NCBI RefSeq assembly: GCF_000004075.3
Contig: NC_026657.2
Span: 40,038,732-40,102,731, forward strand
DNA length: 64,000 bases
DNA from: Cucumis sativus
Taxonomy: Eukaryota > Streptophyta > Magnoliopsida > Cucurbitales > Cucurbitaceae
Reading direction: 5' to 3'
Made by a program: the position numbers and the translations under genes. The first letter of the stretch is position 1. Every line of letters begins with the position of its first letter. This document shows positions 35,408 through 47,800 of the stretch, in pieces. The notes under the pieces were generated by a model. That model worked only from the letters and a program-made list of their open reading frames with translations, made no database searches and had not been told where the DNA came from.

Positions 35408-37476
35408 CCATTGTTATCGCCTTCACTATGGTTTATTATCTGAAGTAGCAGCATAGCATTGGTTTTAGAAGAGCTCCAGTGGCCGATGTGTAGGGAGCCG
35501 AAGAAGGAATATGCGCCATATGCAAACGGCATATTAGCTGTGTAGTATACTGTTCTCTTCTCTACTTGTTCTTTAGGTAGTGGTGTTTTAGTATTTAAGT
35601 GATTCTGAGATGATTCACATGGAGGAGTTTGAAAGTTAGGAATGGCCATGGGAGAGGAAAGAAGAAGATAGTGATGGTGATGGTGATGGTGATGATGGCT
35701 TGGCTCCAATTCATGTGAATAGTTAAAAGAAGAAACTTTCTAATTACTGTATATATACAAAGCCATAAATGTGAACCTACTGCATTTGGTCAGTGAAAAT
35801 ATGTTTGTAGCAGTGTATGTTGTTCCAATGTAAAACTCTATCCAGAATTTTCTCATGCTGGATTGAAGAACATAAGTGATTCAAATAGAAGAAACACTCT
35901 CCTGCTTAATTCATCATGTTAATACTGAATTTAGGTACTCCCTTTCCTGTTTTGCAGTACTCCTTACTTGGGTTATATGTATCAATCTCTGAATCTTACC
36001 GGGGTTTGTAGATTGGGAGATATTTCAATGAAACCGTCAATAATGTCTGGAGATATTGTTTTAATTTTAACTATATGCTTGCTCATTTTAATAGAAAAAA
36101 AAAAAAAGATGTCAATAGAATAAGAAGACTAAATCTGTCTTAGAGTTCAATCTAACAAAGATACGAATATATTGATTCAATACCTTCACTTCTTAGGTTG
36201 CTTTTAATTAAGAAAACATACATTCTTAGGTTAACAATTTTGGAAGTAAAAGAAGAAGAAGGTTGTAAATGTGTTATCTAGATTTGTGGTCGTAGTTAAA
36301 GTTATTGTTATTAATAATGACAAAATGATAGTTATAATTTAACTAGTACTTAGTTATCATGAATTTTTGTATTATTCTCTAAACACTTTGTATTGACTTT
36401 TTTGGCAAAGGCTGAAAGCCACCAAACAAATTTCTTGTTCATGTGAAAGTATATATTATATTTTTTTTTTATTAAAAATGGTTAATTAAATTTATTTCCT
36501 ATTAATTGAATGGAGACGAAATCTCAATCTCAATTTATTAAATGTTTTTCTACCGACAAACAAAATACATTTTATCCTTCCTTCAAAATATGTGTTGTGC
36601 AATGATTAAAAGAAGAAAGGAAACTAGCTACTACCATACAAAACAAGTGTTATCTTAAACATGTTTATAGTATAGAGGTTAATCTTTTTATTGTCGAGTT
36701 CGTTTTGAGGTAGAATCTCATGTTATCTCTTATAAAGTTGGAACAAATACAAGATAAATAGTAAACATGTCTAGATGAGGTGGACAAAGGGCGTCATTGG
36801 ACCAATATGTAGCTAGAAAGCCTCATCTTGGGTGAAGGCTAACAATCTTCCCTTTTTCTTAGGCTAGCCCTTTGTAAGTCCATGTTTGAAATAGATGGTG
36901 GCATAAATGACAAGTAGGGTACAAAAATTATACGATTTTCTTTTCAATCAAATAAAGAGTAACAAAGATGGTTGTGCATCTTGTATATAGGTGTAGATTT
37001 TAATATTCACCCATGAATGTGGAAAATGTAATGGATAAAATTAAAAGAGAAATGAAGTTGAATAAAAAAAAAGATTTAAAGGTTAGGTTTGAGTGGATGA
37101 GATTGGATTAAAGGCATTCAACATATGGTTCTACTAAAATGGTTAAGTATTGATTTGTGGTTATAATTATAATTAGGGTTGGGTCAAACCAAACTTGTAG
37201 GATATCTCAACTACATAAACAAAAACTCAAACAACAATAAGTTTGGTTGTTGTTCTCCAACCCAAAAGCCAACCTTGAAACCCTATGCATATGGAAATTC
37301 ACTATATTTCCAATTCATAATTCTCATGAATCATGTCTCCATTCTCTCTTAATCTCTCTCAATCACTCTCTCTCTTTATTATATACTCCAAAAGAAGCTC
37401 CGTAAAATTACAACAAACCCTAAACAATACAATAATCATTACTGTTATTGAGTAAACTTCAATTCTTTTTGGTTTA
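35408..37476. other. Intergenic between MYC2 and the small ORF at 37477
   Basis: The MYC2 3' UTR and flank include a (GAT/GGT)n trinucleotide stretch near 35670-35697; the antisense His-rich frame over it is an artefact of that run. The rest is AT-rich. Just before 37477 there is a CT-rich leader with TTATATA near 37378, likely the next promoter. Confidence 0.5.
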
Positions 37477-37818
37477 ATGACCATGAACTGCCTTACATGC
37501 CAAGCCCTTCCAAGAACCCAATCTGATAGGGAAAATCGTGGTTACGAAACCCCCTCTACTAGAGGTAAATCATGTTGTCTATATGTTCCCCGGAGGTGGT
37601 CGACCGAGTTGACTACCCCGTCATCCTACGATTCTATCAAAATCGATGATGATCATCATATTAGCTCTTCTAATGTTCATAAGAAGGCTAGGACTCGTCG
37701 TGTTCGTAGTGAATGCGGTGGAAACGAGCCGAAGTTGGTGAGAAGTTCGGGAATGAGAAGGGATTGGAGTTTTGAGGATTTGGGATTGAGAGGTCAAAAG
37801 AAAGGGAGATTCCATTGA
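37477..37818 (+). CDS. Small plant protein of unknown function (113 aa)
   Basis: Single exon. The first ATG at 37477 gives MTMNCLTCQALPRTQSDRE; translation could also begin two codons later at MNCLTC. Visible features are a CLTC motif at the N-terminus, LYVPRRWSTE in the middle, a basic stretch KKARTRRVRSECGG, and MRRDWSFEDLGLRG near the C-terminus. There is no signal peptide or membrane segment. The MNCLxCQ start and the RRDWSFED tail are, from memory, shared by a small uncharacterised plant family. The basic stretch could be a nuclear signal. The leader upstream is CT-rich with a TATA-like element near 37380, supporting a real gene. Confidence 0.75.
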   Translation: MTMNCLTCQALPRTQSDRENRGYETPSTRGKSCCLYVPRRWSTELTTPSSYDSIKIDDDHHISSSNVHKKARTRRVRSECGGNEPKLVRSSGMRRDWSFEDLGLRGQKKGRFH

Positions 37819-39328
37819 GGTTCCATTTTTGTTCATTTTCCCCCCTCTCTCTCATGATCTCTTTGCTTCTCTCTCCTTCTCTTTCTTTTTTCTATTCTCA
37901 TTCATGTGTTTGTAATTTTCTTGTGTTTATAATTCATTTTAAGTTTTAATGTAAATTGGGAGGTGAATAATAATGAAGAACTTAAGGTGGGAAATGAGAT
38001 TTTTATTGATTGATATGATTAATTCACTCATTTGCAAACCAATATTCTTTATATATATGTATAGAAAATTTTGGATCTTTGAGTACTTCTTACAACTTTC
38101 TTTTCTACTTGATTTAATTGAATACTGTTGCACTTCAGTAATTGAATATATATATTCATATCGTCACTTTTTTTTTTTTTAATTTCAAGTAGATATTTTA
38201 TCAACTTTGTCATTTCTTACAATTTCGAAAGAAATCACCCATCAACCTATCACTATTTATCGAATGTGGGTGGTGCATATATGGTATTTTGTTACCTATT
38301 ACAATTATTCTTGGAAGCTTGTTTTTTTAAAACAAAAAATTAAGTTGTTTTAAAGAGAGTATGTTAGATTTTAGTGAATACTTGAACGACTCGTTAGAAT
38401 TCTTACATATGTGTATATGTCTTCTGTTTCTATATTAACAAAATTGACAACTAAAATTAGTACAATGATGGTTTTTAAAGATAATCGTAGCTAAGAGTAA
38501 TTATGGTTATTTAGAAGTTTAATTAATTGAAAAACTTATGAGTCTCATGTGAGGTGTAGGAAAATAATATAAACATTGATCAAGTTCAAAGTTATTGAAA
38601 GGGTGCATCTAACTTAATAGTTATAACAAACCACAACGGAGTGATCAATTATTAAATTAAAAGTTTAGATAGTAATTAATTGCTTAAAATCTCTTAGATC
38701 TAAACTTAATACACAATCGTGTCAATACCAAAATAAAAAAGATCTTTAAAAATTATGAATATAAAATCGTGTCAATACAATCGTATGTTTCACTAACTGC
38801 TTAGAACAAACAATGAGTAGAGTTAACTCTAACTCTTTAGGCAAAACACTATAGACATTTGATTTTTTTTTGGTTATTTTCAAAAGTTAAGTTTATAGAT
38901 ATATTACTTCCACCTCACATTATTGTAAAAAATGTAAATAATTGAATCAACCAAAATGCTATAAAACTAAAATGAAATCTTTGTAACATTAATAATATAT
39001 GGGAGATATCCATATTCAACAAGGACATACTCCAGGCTTAAACCTGTATATCTACACCTCAAATATTCTTTACTCAATGTGTCTTAACTAAAACTCATCA
39101 AAACTTACAAATATTTGAAAACGAATCCGACCGACCGCCTTCAACCCGAGAGACTTCTACCTTGTTTCTCAACCCCAATCTATGCATACAAAAATTGTTC
39201 AGCTTCACGTGAAAGTCCTTCAAAGGGTGTCTCCGTCAATAGTTGAACATTCATTCCGGATGTGAAAACAACAGCGACAGCCCCCAACTACAATAGCAAA
39301 ATTATAAGAATAACATCAACTCAACACT
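37819..39328. other. Intergenic, no gene seen
   Basis: This holds the CT-rich 3' UTR of the small ORF, then AT-rich sequence up to the end of the minus-strand gene at 39329. Nothing else is recognised. Confidence 0.5.
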
Positions 39329-39817
39329 TCAATTCTTTTTCTTTCTCGCATCTGCTTTCCAATTTCTTCGACCAAACACCTTTTTTGCTGTTTCAGAGAC
39401 GAGTTGTTCAGCAGGTGTCTTGGAGTGTGAAGGCGTTTCTAATTGTGGATCGACGTTAGAAGGTACACACTGCAGTTGACTCTCACTGGTTGATGTTTTT
39501 GCAGCCATATTGGAACTATTACAAGACCCTTCTTCTACCCCTCTAGATATATTAGCACTTCTTGCTTCCTTCTTCCAATTTCGGCTACAATGCACCCGAG
39601 TCAAGGGATTGTTTGCAATGCCATTTGGTTGAAAATATGTTCCTGTCTGAATTGGTTGTTTCGCAGTTGAAGCTTTCTTTATTTCTTCTTCTAGACGTTT
39701 CCGAGCTCTATATCTTCGTTGCCTTTCTCGATTCTTCAGTCGTCGGGTCATGATATCATTGTCTATCCTATTGTCTTTGTCTTGATCCATAACGTGCTGA
39801 TTTTGCACATGTTCCAT
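39329..39817 (-). CDS. Protein with a bZIP-type basic region (162 aa)
   Basis: The first ATG after an in-frame upstream stop is at 39817; codons further upstream have no ATG. Residues 25-41 (RRLKNRERQRRYRARKR) contain the N-x7-R signature of bZIP basic regions (N29, R37). The following EEEIKKASTA stretch does not show regular leucines, so the zipper is missing or very short. Two related basic motifs occur: CSRNWKKEARSAN in the middle and RRNWKADARKKKN at the C-terminus. It is probably nuclear. An apparent 5' UTR exon ends at a GTATTTC donor at 41946, with TATAAAT upstream near 42020 on the minus strand, giving a leader intron of roughly 2 kb. The family seems widespread in plants but I cannot name it. 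Confidence 0.7.
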   Translation of the reverse strand: MEHVQNQHVMDQDKDNRIDNDIMTRRLKNRERQRRYRARKRLEEEIKKASTAKQPIQTGTYFQPNGIANNPLTRVHCSRNWKKEARSANISRGVEEGSCNSSNMAAKTSTSESQLQCVPSNVDPQLETPSHSKTPAEQLVSETAKKVFGRRNWKADARKKKN

Positions 39818-39955
39818 ATTGAGGAAGGTGTGTATTTGAAGCAATACAAAGGTTAATCACTGCTTCATCGCCATTTCTCAATCTTTTAACTTTCAGAAAC
39901 AACTAATAAGATCCTTGCCAACAGTCTACAAACCTGATGCACAAAAACGAAGGCT

Positions 39956-40005
39956 CAGTCAACATATAACAAATTTATGCTCAGTCAACATATAACAAAT
40001 TTGTT
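39956..40005. repeat. Short tandem duplication (about 24 bp, two copies)
   Basis: The block CTCAGTCAACATATAACAAA, plus a few bases, occurs twice head to tail. It lies in the presumed leader intron of the bZIP-like gene and has no coding role. Confidence 0.8.
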
Positions 40006-40849
40006 TATCACTCATATGTTCCAGAGGTTCAATATGGAGATCCGAACAATTATCATTGGAAACTAAGTCTTCATTCAACGTTAATTTAGGGTTGTTTCAC
40101 TTCTTCCATTCCCAAATGGCTTTATGTTCATTTAGACCAAATCAGTTTTCGTTTTACAATAATTAGATGACTCAGGTATGAGTTATTCTGCTCATCTTAG
40201 TCATAAGAAATAAGGAAAAGAAAGATAAGATAGGACACAAAACAACCAAAGGAATGACAAAGAAGTTACATTGAAAGAACTCTGGAAAACTTTACAATTC
40301 ATCAGATGTTAAGATATCATAAAGCTCTCACATAGTGAGACTAATGACAAGACAAGGTCTACCTTATTACCACATAAACATATTTGTGTTGTTCATAATT
40401 GCAAATTGATGCATGAAAACTATTTGATGAAAACATTGAAAATGTAATATACGGAACCCTCTGGTGGCAAATTTTAGGTTCTTGCAATAAAAAGAAAAGG
40501 ATATTCATAAACTTCACTTTAGAATTCATCTACTAAACATTTGGGGCTAACCATAGCAACATTCCAACCAATTCAAAAGGCATTATAACCAAATTGGTAA
40601 AAAAGTGAAACTGTCATGTCATCCAACATTTTTTAAACAAAACACCTAAATTCTGTTCACCAGCTGCATATTAGAGTGCAGATTGTTTCAGAATATTAAA
40701 AATGAAACAAAATTCCTTTCTTATGGCACGGCATTCCCACATCAGTATAACAATCATGAACCAACCAACTTACAATTACCAAACACAACTTTTAAGGACA
40801 ATGCAACTTTTTATTCACATATCTACACAATGATACAGAATTATTTACT

Positions 40850-41460
40850 TTTGACATAAGCCCTCATGAATTTGATTTTTGTTTCACCCAAATGGAACCA
40901 TACCAATGGAGATCTTCCTCAATTATATACCACTATTTTCCTATTATCTAGTCAACGTGGGACATTGGATGTATTTCCAATAATCCCCCTCTTGAACAAA
41001 GGAACACCGACTTCCACTCAAATAGCTATTCATCCACGTTTATTATTTAGCATATCATGTTTAACCATGACAAGTTTTCTCCAAAGGAGCATACTTCCTA
41101 TTCGATAAACTCAACTACGTATCACAATAACTATGTCACTGAGGCATACTAACAAAACAAACTGAAGGGCATGGCTGTACTACCACTAGCTATGGCATAG
41201 TCATATGACATTGTGCACTTTTGGCATAAGCCCCCATAGTTTTGTATTTGAAATCACCCAAAGGCCTCCCCATACTATTGGAGATATGGTCCCTCAGTTC
41301 TCCACCCATGATATTCCTCTTCCCTAACCAGTATAGGACTTTACTCTCATGCACAACACAATCTAAAATCACACTTAAAGAACAAATGACACGATGTAGA
41401 CATAATTTAGCGAGGGCTATTTTTCAAAATCTTTCATTTCCAAATGGGAAGAGCAACTAA
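40850..41460 (-). mobile_element. Two related LTR fragments in the leader intron
   Basis: Read on the minus strand, each of two blocks (about 41050-40850 and 41400-41200) carries, in order, a GGGAC/TCCTATACTGG-TAG type stretch, a GAGG-A-ATCTCCA(A/T)TGGTATGG type stretch, TTTGGGTGA, and (G)GGGGCTTATG(C/T)CAAAAGT. This order is familiar from plant LTRs. They are diverged from each other and carry no internal coding sequence. They suggest two old solo-LTR-like insertions or a decayed pair in the intron. Confidence 0.5.
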
Positions 41461-41942
41461 ATAACATGGCACCCAATTACAACTTGTTAAAGTGAAATAC
41501 ATGGGAATACAATTTACAATATTGTTTCCAAACACCAGTCATATAACTCGTTGAGAAAGGGAAAAGATAACCGACATTAGGGCATCAATTTGACCAATAA
41601 CTTCGAGCAACCTCCATGGCTGCCAAATATAAATCGCATTTAGTTAAGAACTCTACCGATTGAGAAGCTAGAATCTGGGGTTTCACGTTTGGGATATGAA
41701 AACAGAACAAGGGGAAGATCCAGCAACAACCCAGAAAAGGGAATACAAGCAAACCAATAAATATAGAATCAAATCAATAACAGGAGAGGAAATATTGAAT
41801 CTTGGGGAAGCTAGAGAATGAGGAAGACGAAAAAAAACATGACCCAGAAAGTAAAACTGGAAAAAAATCCATTTGAAGCCGGAGAAGGTAAAGACCAAAA
41901 GAAAAATGGTAATTTTGATAAAGAAAAAAAAAGGGATTGAAA

Positions 41943-42100
41943 TACCTTCGAAAAATGAAGATCTGTACCGGTTGATTGAAGCTGGTTAGGAGAAGATGGG
42001 GAGAAGGTGAAAGGTAATTTATAGAGAACAGAAAAAGGTTGGAATCTACGGAGGATTTGCAGGAAATGTCTTACGAACTATCTTCTTCTTCCTTGAGATT
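41943..42100 (-). promoter_or_regulatory. Likely promoter and first (non-coding) exon of the bZIP-like gene
   Basis: On the minus strand, a TATAAAT element near 42020 is followed by a CT-rich leader (ACCTTTCACCTTCTCCCC) and a good donor, CGAAG|GTATTTC, at 41946/41945. This would splice to the coding exon containing 39817. It was inferred from sequence only. Confidence 0.45.
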
Positions 42101-43864
42101 GTAACGATGTAATAAAAGTAAACACACTTCAACTTTATAAAAAAAAAAATCATTCTAAAGCTATTACGTTTCTTTTCTTAAATTTTTGTTCATCTAACCC
42201 TAACCTTATTTTTAAAATTTCTATTTTAATTTATGGGTATTTTTGGTATTTTCAAATTTTAGATTTTTTTATTATGAATTTTGAAAATATATTCGATATA
42301 TTATATATATTTTTTGTATATGAGTGAACGTTCGAGTTAACTTACACACTAACCTATGACATATTCATTAGATATTGATATTATTGATATTATGTCTCTC
42401 TGAACAAATAGAAAAAAGTAATAAAAATATGTAAATGAATTATTTTTACTATCACAACCGGAATAACTTTTTATTATTTTTGAAAAGGCATATTTTTGTG
42501 TTTTCAATTTTGAGGAGACTTTCTAAAATGTTAAAAGAATTATCTTTCTAAAAAATTGTATTTAAAAATTTCTTTAAAAAAGAAACATGTGAAGTTATAA
42601 ATTTGAAAAATTAGGATGGTGAAAGTATTGGACATTGGAGATCATACATGGTTTAATTGTTTGAACTTGATTTAATAAGTAATTGGTGAACATGAGTAGT
42701 TAATTCATAAACTTGAAATTTTATGGTGTCTACCTCTTTTACCTTACCTCACTACCTCTTTGTGTCAAACAGCTATGAGCGGACGTCATTGGTTGACAAG
42801 ATGCAACCAAAAATGGTTTTGGATCTCTCTTCATGACTCCCTACCAAAATTTGGGTTCAATTTAAGATAATACCCTTTTCTTTTCTAAACCAAACTTAAA
42901 ACAGAAGCCAAATTAAACTTAGAATATAGTGCACAGCTTTTGAGGAATGAGGAAAAGCTTAAAAGCTTAATTTCAATTGAATTAGATTGAAAGTTCTGAA
43001 AGAGAACACCTTGGAGTTGAAGTATATTAGGTTGGCAACATATCTCTAACACTAACCACCTATTTTCTTCTTATTTCTTTATTACATTAACATTTATATC
43101 AAATTATCAATCATTCATTCATTTAAGCTTCCTTAAATTACTATTCATTATTACCCTTTTTTATAATAAATTATATTCTTAATACTAAATTAATCCTTTA
43201 GATTAGAGTTAATCAAAGAAACAGCTTTTAACTTCAAACCAATAGTCAACTAAACTGTTTGTTGGTTCATTTCCCATTCAAAGATGAAGAACCATTCGGT
43301 GTTTTTCATTCGATCTATCTCTTAGGGTTTCTGCCATTATCTGTTCGTTGTTGTTCCTCACAATTTTCGGCGGATTAGATAAGGATCTCAAACAAATTTT
43401 CAATTTTTCTCATCATCTATATTCTTCTTGGTCAAGGTTTTCCCTCTTTTTCCTTTCTCCCCAATTCTTTTATCTCCCTACTTTCTTCCTAACTTTTGTA
43501 TGAATCCCAAATCCTACTCCCTTAATTCTTCTACTTTGTTTTCTTTTAGAAGGAATTCTGTTTTTGCTTTTGCAGTTTTTGGGAGGACACATTACTGGCC
43601 TTCCTGTCCTTCTCTCAGCATCGAACCCTTTTCAGTTTGTGCTCTGTAGTTCACCATTTTCCCTTCCTTGGGTGGCTTTGTGCTTGATTGAATTAACAGG
43701 GTTGGTTGAATGTTTGGGAATCTTTGAAGCTGCGTGGTATTTAGCAACAGATTTGTTGATTGAGATTAGAATTTATATTATACATTTTTCACTCCTCCAA
43801 GGAAATCTCCTGGAGTTTGGTCTATTCAGAGTTGTGGAATAATTTTTTTTTTTTTTTTCTGTTT
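42101..43864. other. Intergenic and 5' UTR region of the VQ gene
   Basis: AT-rich sequence to about 43280, then a richer region (43290-43860) that looks like the IKU1 leader with at least one UTR intron: a donor-like CAAG|GTTTTCC near 43436 and an acceptor-like TTTTGCAG near 43576. A T-run at about 43844-43858 sits directly before the coding ATG. Open frames here are not supported as genes. Confidence 0.45.
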
Positions 43865-44845
43865 ATGGATTACTCAAAGAATAAACAGAATGAGGTATTG
43901 GGTGTGAACAAAATTGGGAAGAATATAAAGAAGAGTCCACTGCACCAACCTAATTTTGGTAACATCCCTTCAACACAACAGCCTCAGCCTCAGCCTCAGC
44001 CTCAGGTTTACAATATAAACAAAAATGATTTTCGGAATATTGTTCAGCAGCTGACTGGTTCTTCACAAGAGCCATCTAGTAGACCACCTCAGAATCCAGC
44101 AGCTAAACAACAAAGCTTGAGATTGCAAAGGATACGACCTCCCCCATTAACACCCATAAACCGGCCCCGTGCTTCACCTCCGATCCCTGTTTCGATTGCC
44201 CCGCCACAGGTTCCTTATTACAATGGTCAGTTTAGGTCTGCACAATGTGATCAATCGTCAACAGCAATGTTTCAAGGACAACCAGCACCTACACAATTGC
44301 CTCAACCGATACCGGCAGACTCAGTTTGGCCAAAACCTGCTGATTCTCCCATATCTGCTTACATGCGTTATCTTCAAAGCTCAGCAATAGATTCACCTTT
44401 GATGGGAAACCAAGCTCAGGCATTACAACAAGCACAAGTTCCTGGTCAAATTCAAAACCAAGTGGCTCCCTCTGGCTCTAGTTTACCACCTGACCCAACC
44501 GTGCCTACTGCGCCGTCTAGTACAAATGGTGGTCCTGTACCATCTCTTTCTAATTTTCCTCCCATCCAATCACACAGTCCTGCAATTTTTCCCTCCCCTA
44601 CACAATTTCATGTGCCGTCTCCTTCTAGTTACTTAAATTTGTTGTCACCACAGTCACCTTATCCATTGCTTTCACCTGGAATTCGATTTCCTCCACCTCT
44701 GAGTCCCAATTTTGCATTTTCCCCCATGGCTCAACCAGGAATTTTAGGTCCTGTGCCTCTTCCTCCGCTTTCTCCTGGCCTTGTATTTCCATTATCTCCA
44801 TCAGGATTATTCCCTCTACTGAGTCCAAGATGGAGGGATTGGTAG
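43865..44845 (+). CDS. IKU1: VQ-motif protein, HAIKU1-like (326 aa)
   Basis: The ATG at 43865 gives MDYSKNKQNEVLGVNKIGKN, then KKSPLHQPNF, which matches the conserved start of HAIKU1-type VQ proteins. The VQ motif is FRNIVQQLTG at residues 56-65, preceded by PQPQPQPQVYNINKNDF. Next is the family block RLQRIRPPPLTPINRPR, followed by a Pro/Gln/Ser-rich disordered region and a C-terminus with repeated LSP and LFPLLSPRWRDW. VQ proteins bind WRKY factors through the VQ motif; in Arabidopsis IKU1 works with MINI3 and IKU2 to control endosperm growth and seed size. The frame is complete and the coding part intronless. A 3' UTR intron is possible (acceptor-like TTTTTGCAG near 45003). Confidence 0.92.
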   Translation: MDYSKNKQNEVLGVNKIGKNIKKSPLHQPNFGNIPSTQQPQPQPQPQVYNINKNDFRNIVQQLTGSSQEPSSRPPQNPAAKQQSLRLQRIRPPPLTPINRPRASPPIPVSIAPPQVPYYNGQFRSAQCDQSSTAMFQGQPAPTQLPQPIPADSVWPKPADSPISAYMRYLQSSAIDSPLMGNQAQALQQAQVPGQIQNQVAPSGSSLPPDPTVPTAPSSTNGGPVPSLSNFPPIQSHSPAIFPSPTQFHVPSPSSYLNLLSPQSPYPLLSPGIRFPPPLSPNFAFSPMAQPGILGPVPLPPLSPGLVFPLSPSGLFPLLSPRWRDW

Positions 44846-47800
44846 TCCTACTTTGAGTGTATTAAACCCCACTCTTGTGTTACCACTTCAGCATAAGAGA
44901 TTGTATGCACAGAGGTGGTGGAAAAGGCCATTTTGATTGTTTGTACTGTCTGTTGCTTATTTTACATTCTTTGTTTTACTATTGTCTACACCCCTTTTTG
45001 CAGCTGGATCAACCATATGAACTGAAAGAGGTATCAAAGGAAAACAAAATCTCTGTTAAAGAGGTTAGGCCATTGCGGTGAGTATGAATGGGAAGATAGC
45101 TGTAGCCTGGTAGGTGTAGAACCACAGATATTAAATACCCACATTCATTTTAGTTGAAGATTTGTTATGATGTTGTAGTTGTGGATTATAGCAAGTTTGA
45201 TTTTCTTTCATTTCATTCATTTAACTTTTGTTGAAGGAACTGTGAAGTTGAGAAATCAGATGTATACTGTATGTTGCTCTATTCAAGAAAGTACATAGTT
45301 TGATTATACAAACACTTTGTCGCTGTCTAATCTTTCATTATTTTCTCTTTGTTGCTTCACTTTGTCATTAGTCACTGTTATGCTTATTCTGGGGGGGAAG
45401 GGGAGGGGGAGGTTACTGCATATAAACACCATTGATATGATAACAGAAAGCAAAACTTTTGAATGTTTGATCATATCCGTTGAAGGCTTGTGCTAGATTT
45501 GAATTTTGGAGGGAGTTATTGCCGAGTGAGTTGGGTTATTTCTTTTATCAATTTAGTCATGGGTTTGAGCTTTATTAGATAAATGATATGCTTTAGAAAC
45601 AAACAAATTTGGCCTGCTTAAGAACAAGTTTTAGAGATTGTCTGGAGTAAATGGATATAGATATTGATTTTTTTTTTTTTGTTCAAGAGATGAATTGTTG
45701 AAATTGCTACTGAATTGTTGAACAATGAGTAAAAATAACTGTAATTTCCATGTTGTTTAGGAATTTATATGATTATGAGTTTATTTTAAATCTATGGTCA
45801 AATGTTTTAGTTCTATTTTAACTGTTCTATCTCTTTATTATAACTTTTTTTTCAAAATTTTAAATCTATTCTTACGCTTTTGTATCTTTTTGACGTTTCA
45901 AATTCTTTATTTGCAAATCTTTGAGTATAAATATTTCTTTTTTTTTTTCATTCATGTTCACAAGTTACAACAAAATGACATGAGTGAATCAGAAATCAAA
46001 TCATGCTTTTCTATTCTCTTCTAATTTTTTTTAAATTTTATTGTCTATTTTTTTTTTACATAGAAGTGTGATTGTGTATATTTGTTGTAAATTTATTCAT
46101 TTATAGGTTTCTTTTTAGAACACCACAAAAGATGGAAAAACTTGAACCACAAAATTGGTGGTTGGCATGTACATCTATGTTCTTTATATTTAAATCATGT
46201 AATATTGAGAAAAAAAATTTAATGTAGTCGTGACAATCTTGCTCATGTTTTTTTTCTCATTTAATTTTTCTTATTAAAGTTATCTTATTAATGAAATGGT
46301 GGAGTGACTTATAGTTTGATTTTGTTGAAATTTATTAAGTATACGTTGAGGTAATAAAGTGTATAAGAAATATTTAAAGTCTTTCCTTTAATTTTTTACT
46401 TACAAAATTATTTAAAAGAATTATGATTTTCCATTTATAATTTCATAATTTCGAAAAGAAATATGATATTGTAATTTACATGAAATTATAGAAAAGAAAT
46501 ATGATATTGTAATTTACCCTTTGATTGTAACTTTTTTTTGTCTTAATTTAGTGGCAATTTTGTCATTAAGTAATATTTGCGGTCATTTTCACAATTAATA
46601 AGATAGAAGTTGTGATTTCATAGCCGAACTTCGTTAATTTTTCATCTCCTTATTAAAAGTAGTTATGATTTCATAGCCAATATTAGTTAAGGTAACTTTT
46701 TCATCTTCTATAACTGATATTACATAACGTTATAGGTTATTGCACAATTAACGATCTTTCTATCTTCCACTTTATATATATATATATATATAGGTTAGAT
46801 TAAAAAAATGTAGTTTCAAACCATTTTGTATATTTATTTTTTAATAAAAACAAAAAATAAAAATTCTTCACTATAATGTATGATTGAAATTTGAATTAAT
46901 TATGGGCAAATATAACAAACTTTTGAGTATTTATTAAATATGATTAGACATTCATTAAGTTGTTCAAGTACTCGTTAATGATTTACTTAATAACATTTTT
47001 TTTTAGTAAAATTGAAATATTCAATTTCACAATTACATTAAAAAAATACAATTTCATTCCAAATTGTATTTAAAATAAAAATAAATTTTGAAATAGTATG
47101 GTATGATATTTCTAAATTTACTATTTATTGTTCACTCGTTACAATATGAATATGAAAAGAATTTTTGTCGCGTGTGATTTTCTTTTTTTTTTTATATTTG
47201 TGAGTCTTCTATTTGACTTTATAACATTTGAGTATCAAGAAAACTGGTAAGAAATTAATTCATAAGTAGATGACCATCATAGATTGAACTCATTACCTTT
47301 TTATTGAGACTACGTCTCTTCTTACCACTAAACCAATCCATGAGGACTGAATGTGTAATCGTAAACCAATTTATATTCTTAGTTTCTCTCATATTTCTCC
47401 ATCTCCCATTTTCTCATATTTTCATCGTTTATATTATTACATTAGCCTTTGTGTCCTTCAAAATGGTGAAGTAGTTAATACTACCTTATATTATTATATT
47501 TTTCAAATTGTTCTTCATCAAAAAAGTAAATAAATAATATAAAAGAAACATTGAATTATGTGATGCATATATTTAATGAGTGCACTCAATAATAGAAAAT
47601 TTAGCCCTTGGTCCTCTTTTTCAAAGTTGATCATTACAATAATTTAGACTTGGTAAAATTAATTTCCAAAAACATTGAAGAACATGAAGAGAGACACATA
47701 TTTCATCAAGGGAATTGAAGAAATTAGACAAAGGCTTTTAGTTTTAGGTTTGATGATACCAACCCGTAGCCAAAAAAAATTGTGTTGTTGGTTAGGGTGT

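Noticed and set aside
35353-35709. 118-residue antisense frame with poly-His over the MYC2 3' end
   Set aside because: It is a trinucleotide microsatellite in the MYC2 3' UTR read on the other strand; no homology or promoter seen.
43428-43864. Open frames immediately upstream of the VQ gene
   Set aside because: They lie in what looks like a spliced 5' UTR; the family start MDYSKN at 43865 fits known HAIKU1-type proteins, so the upstream in-frame extension is not expected to be translated.
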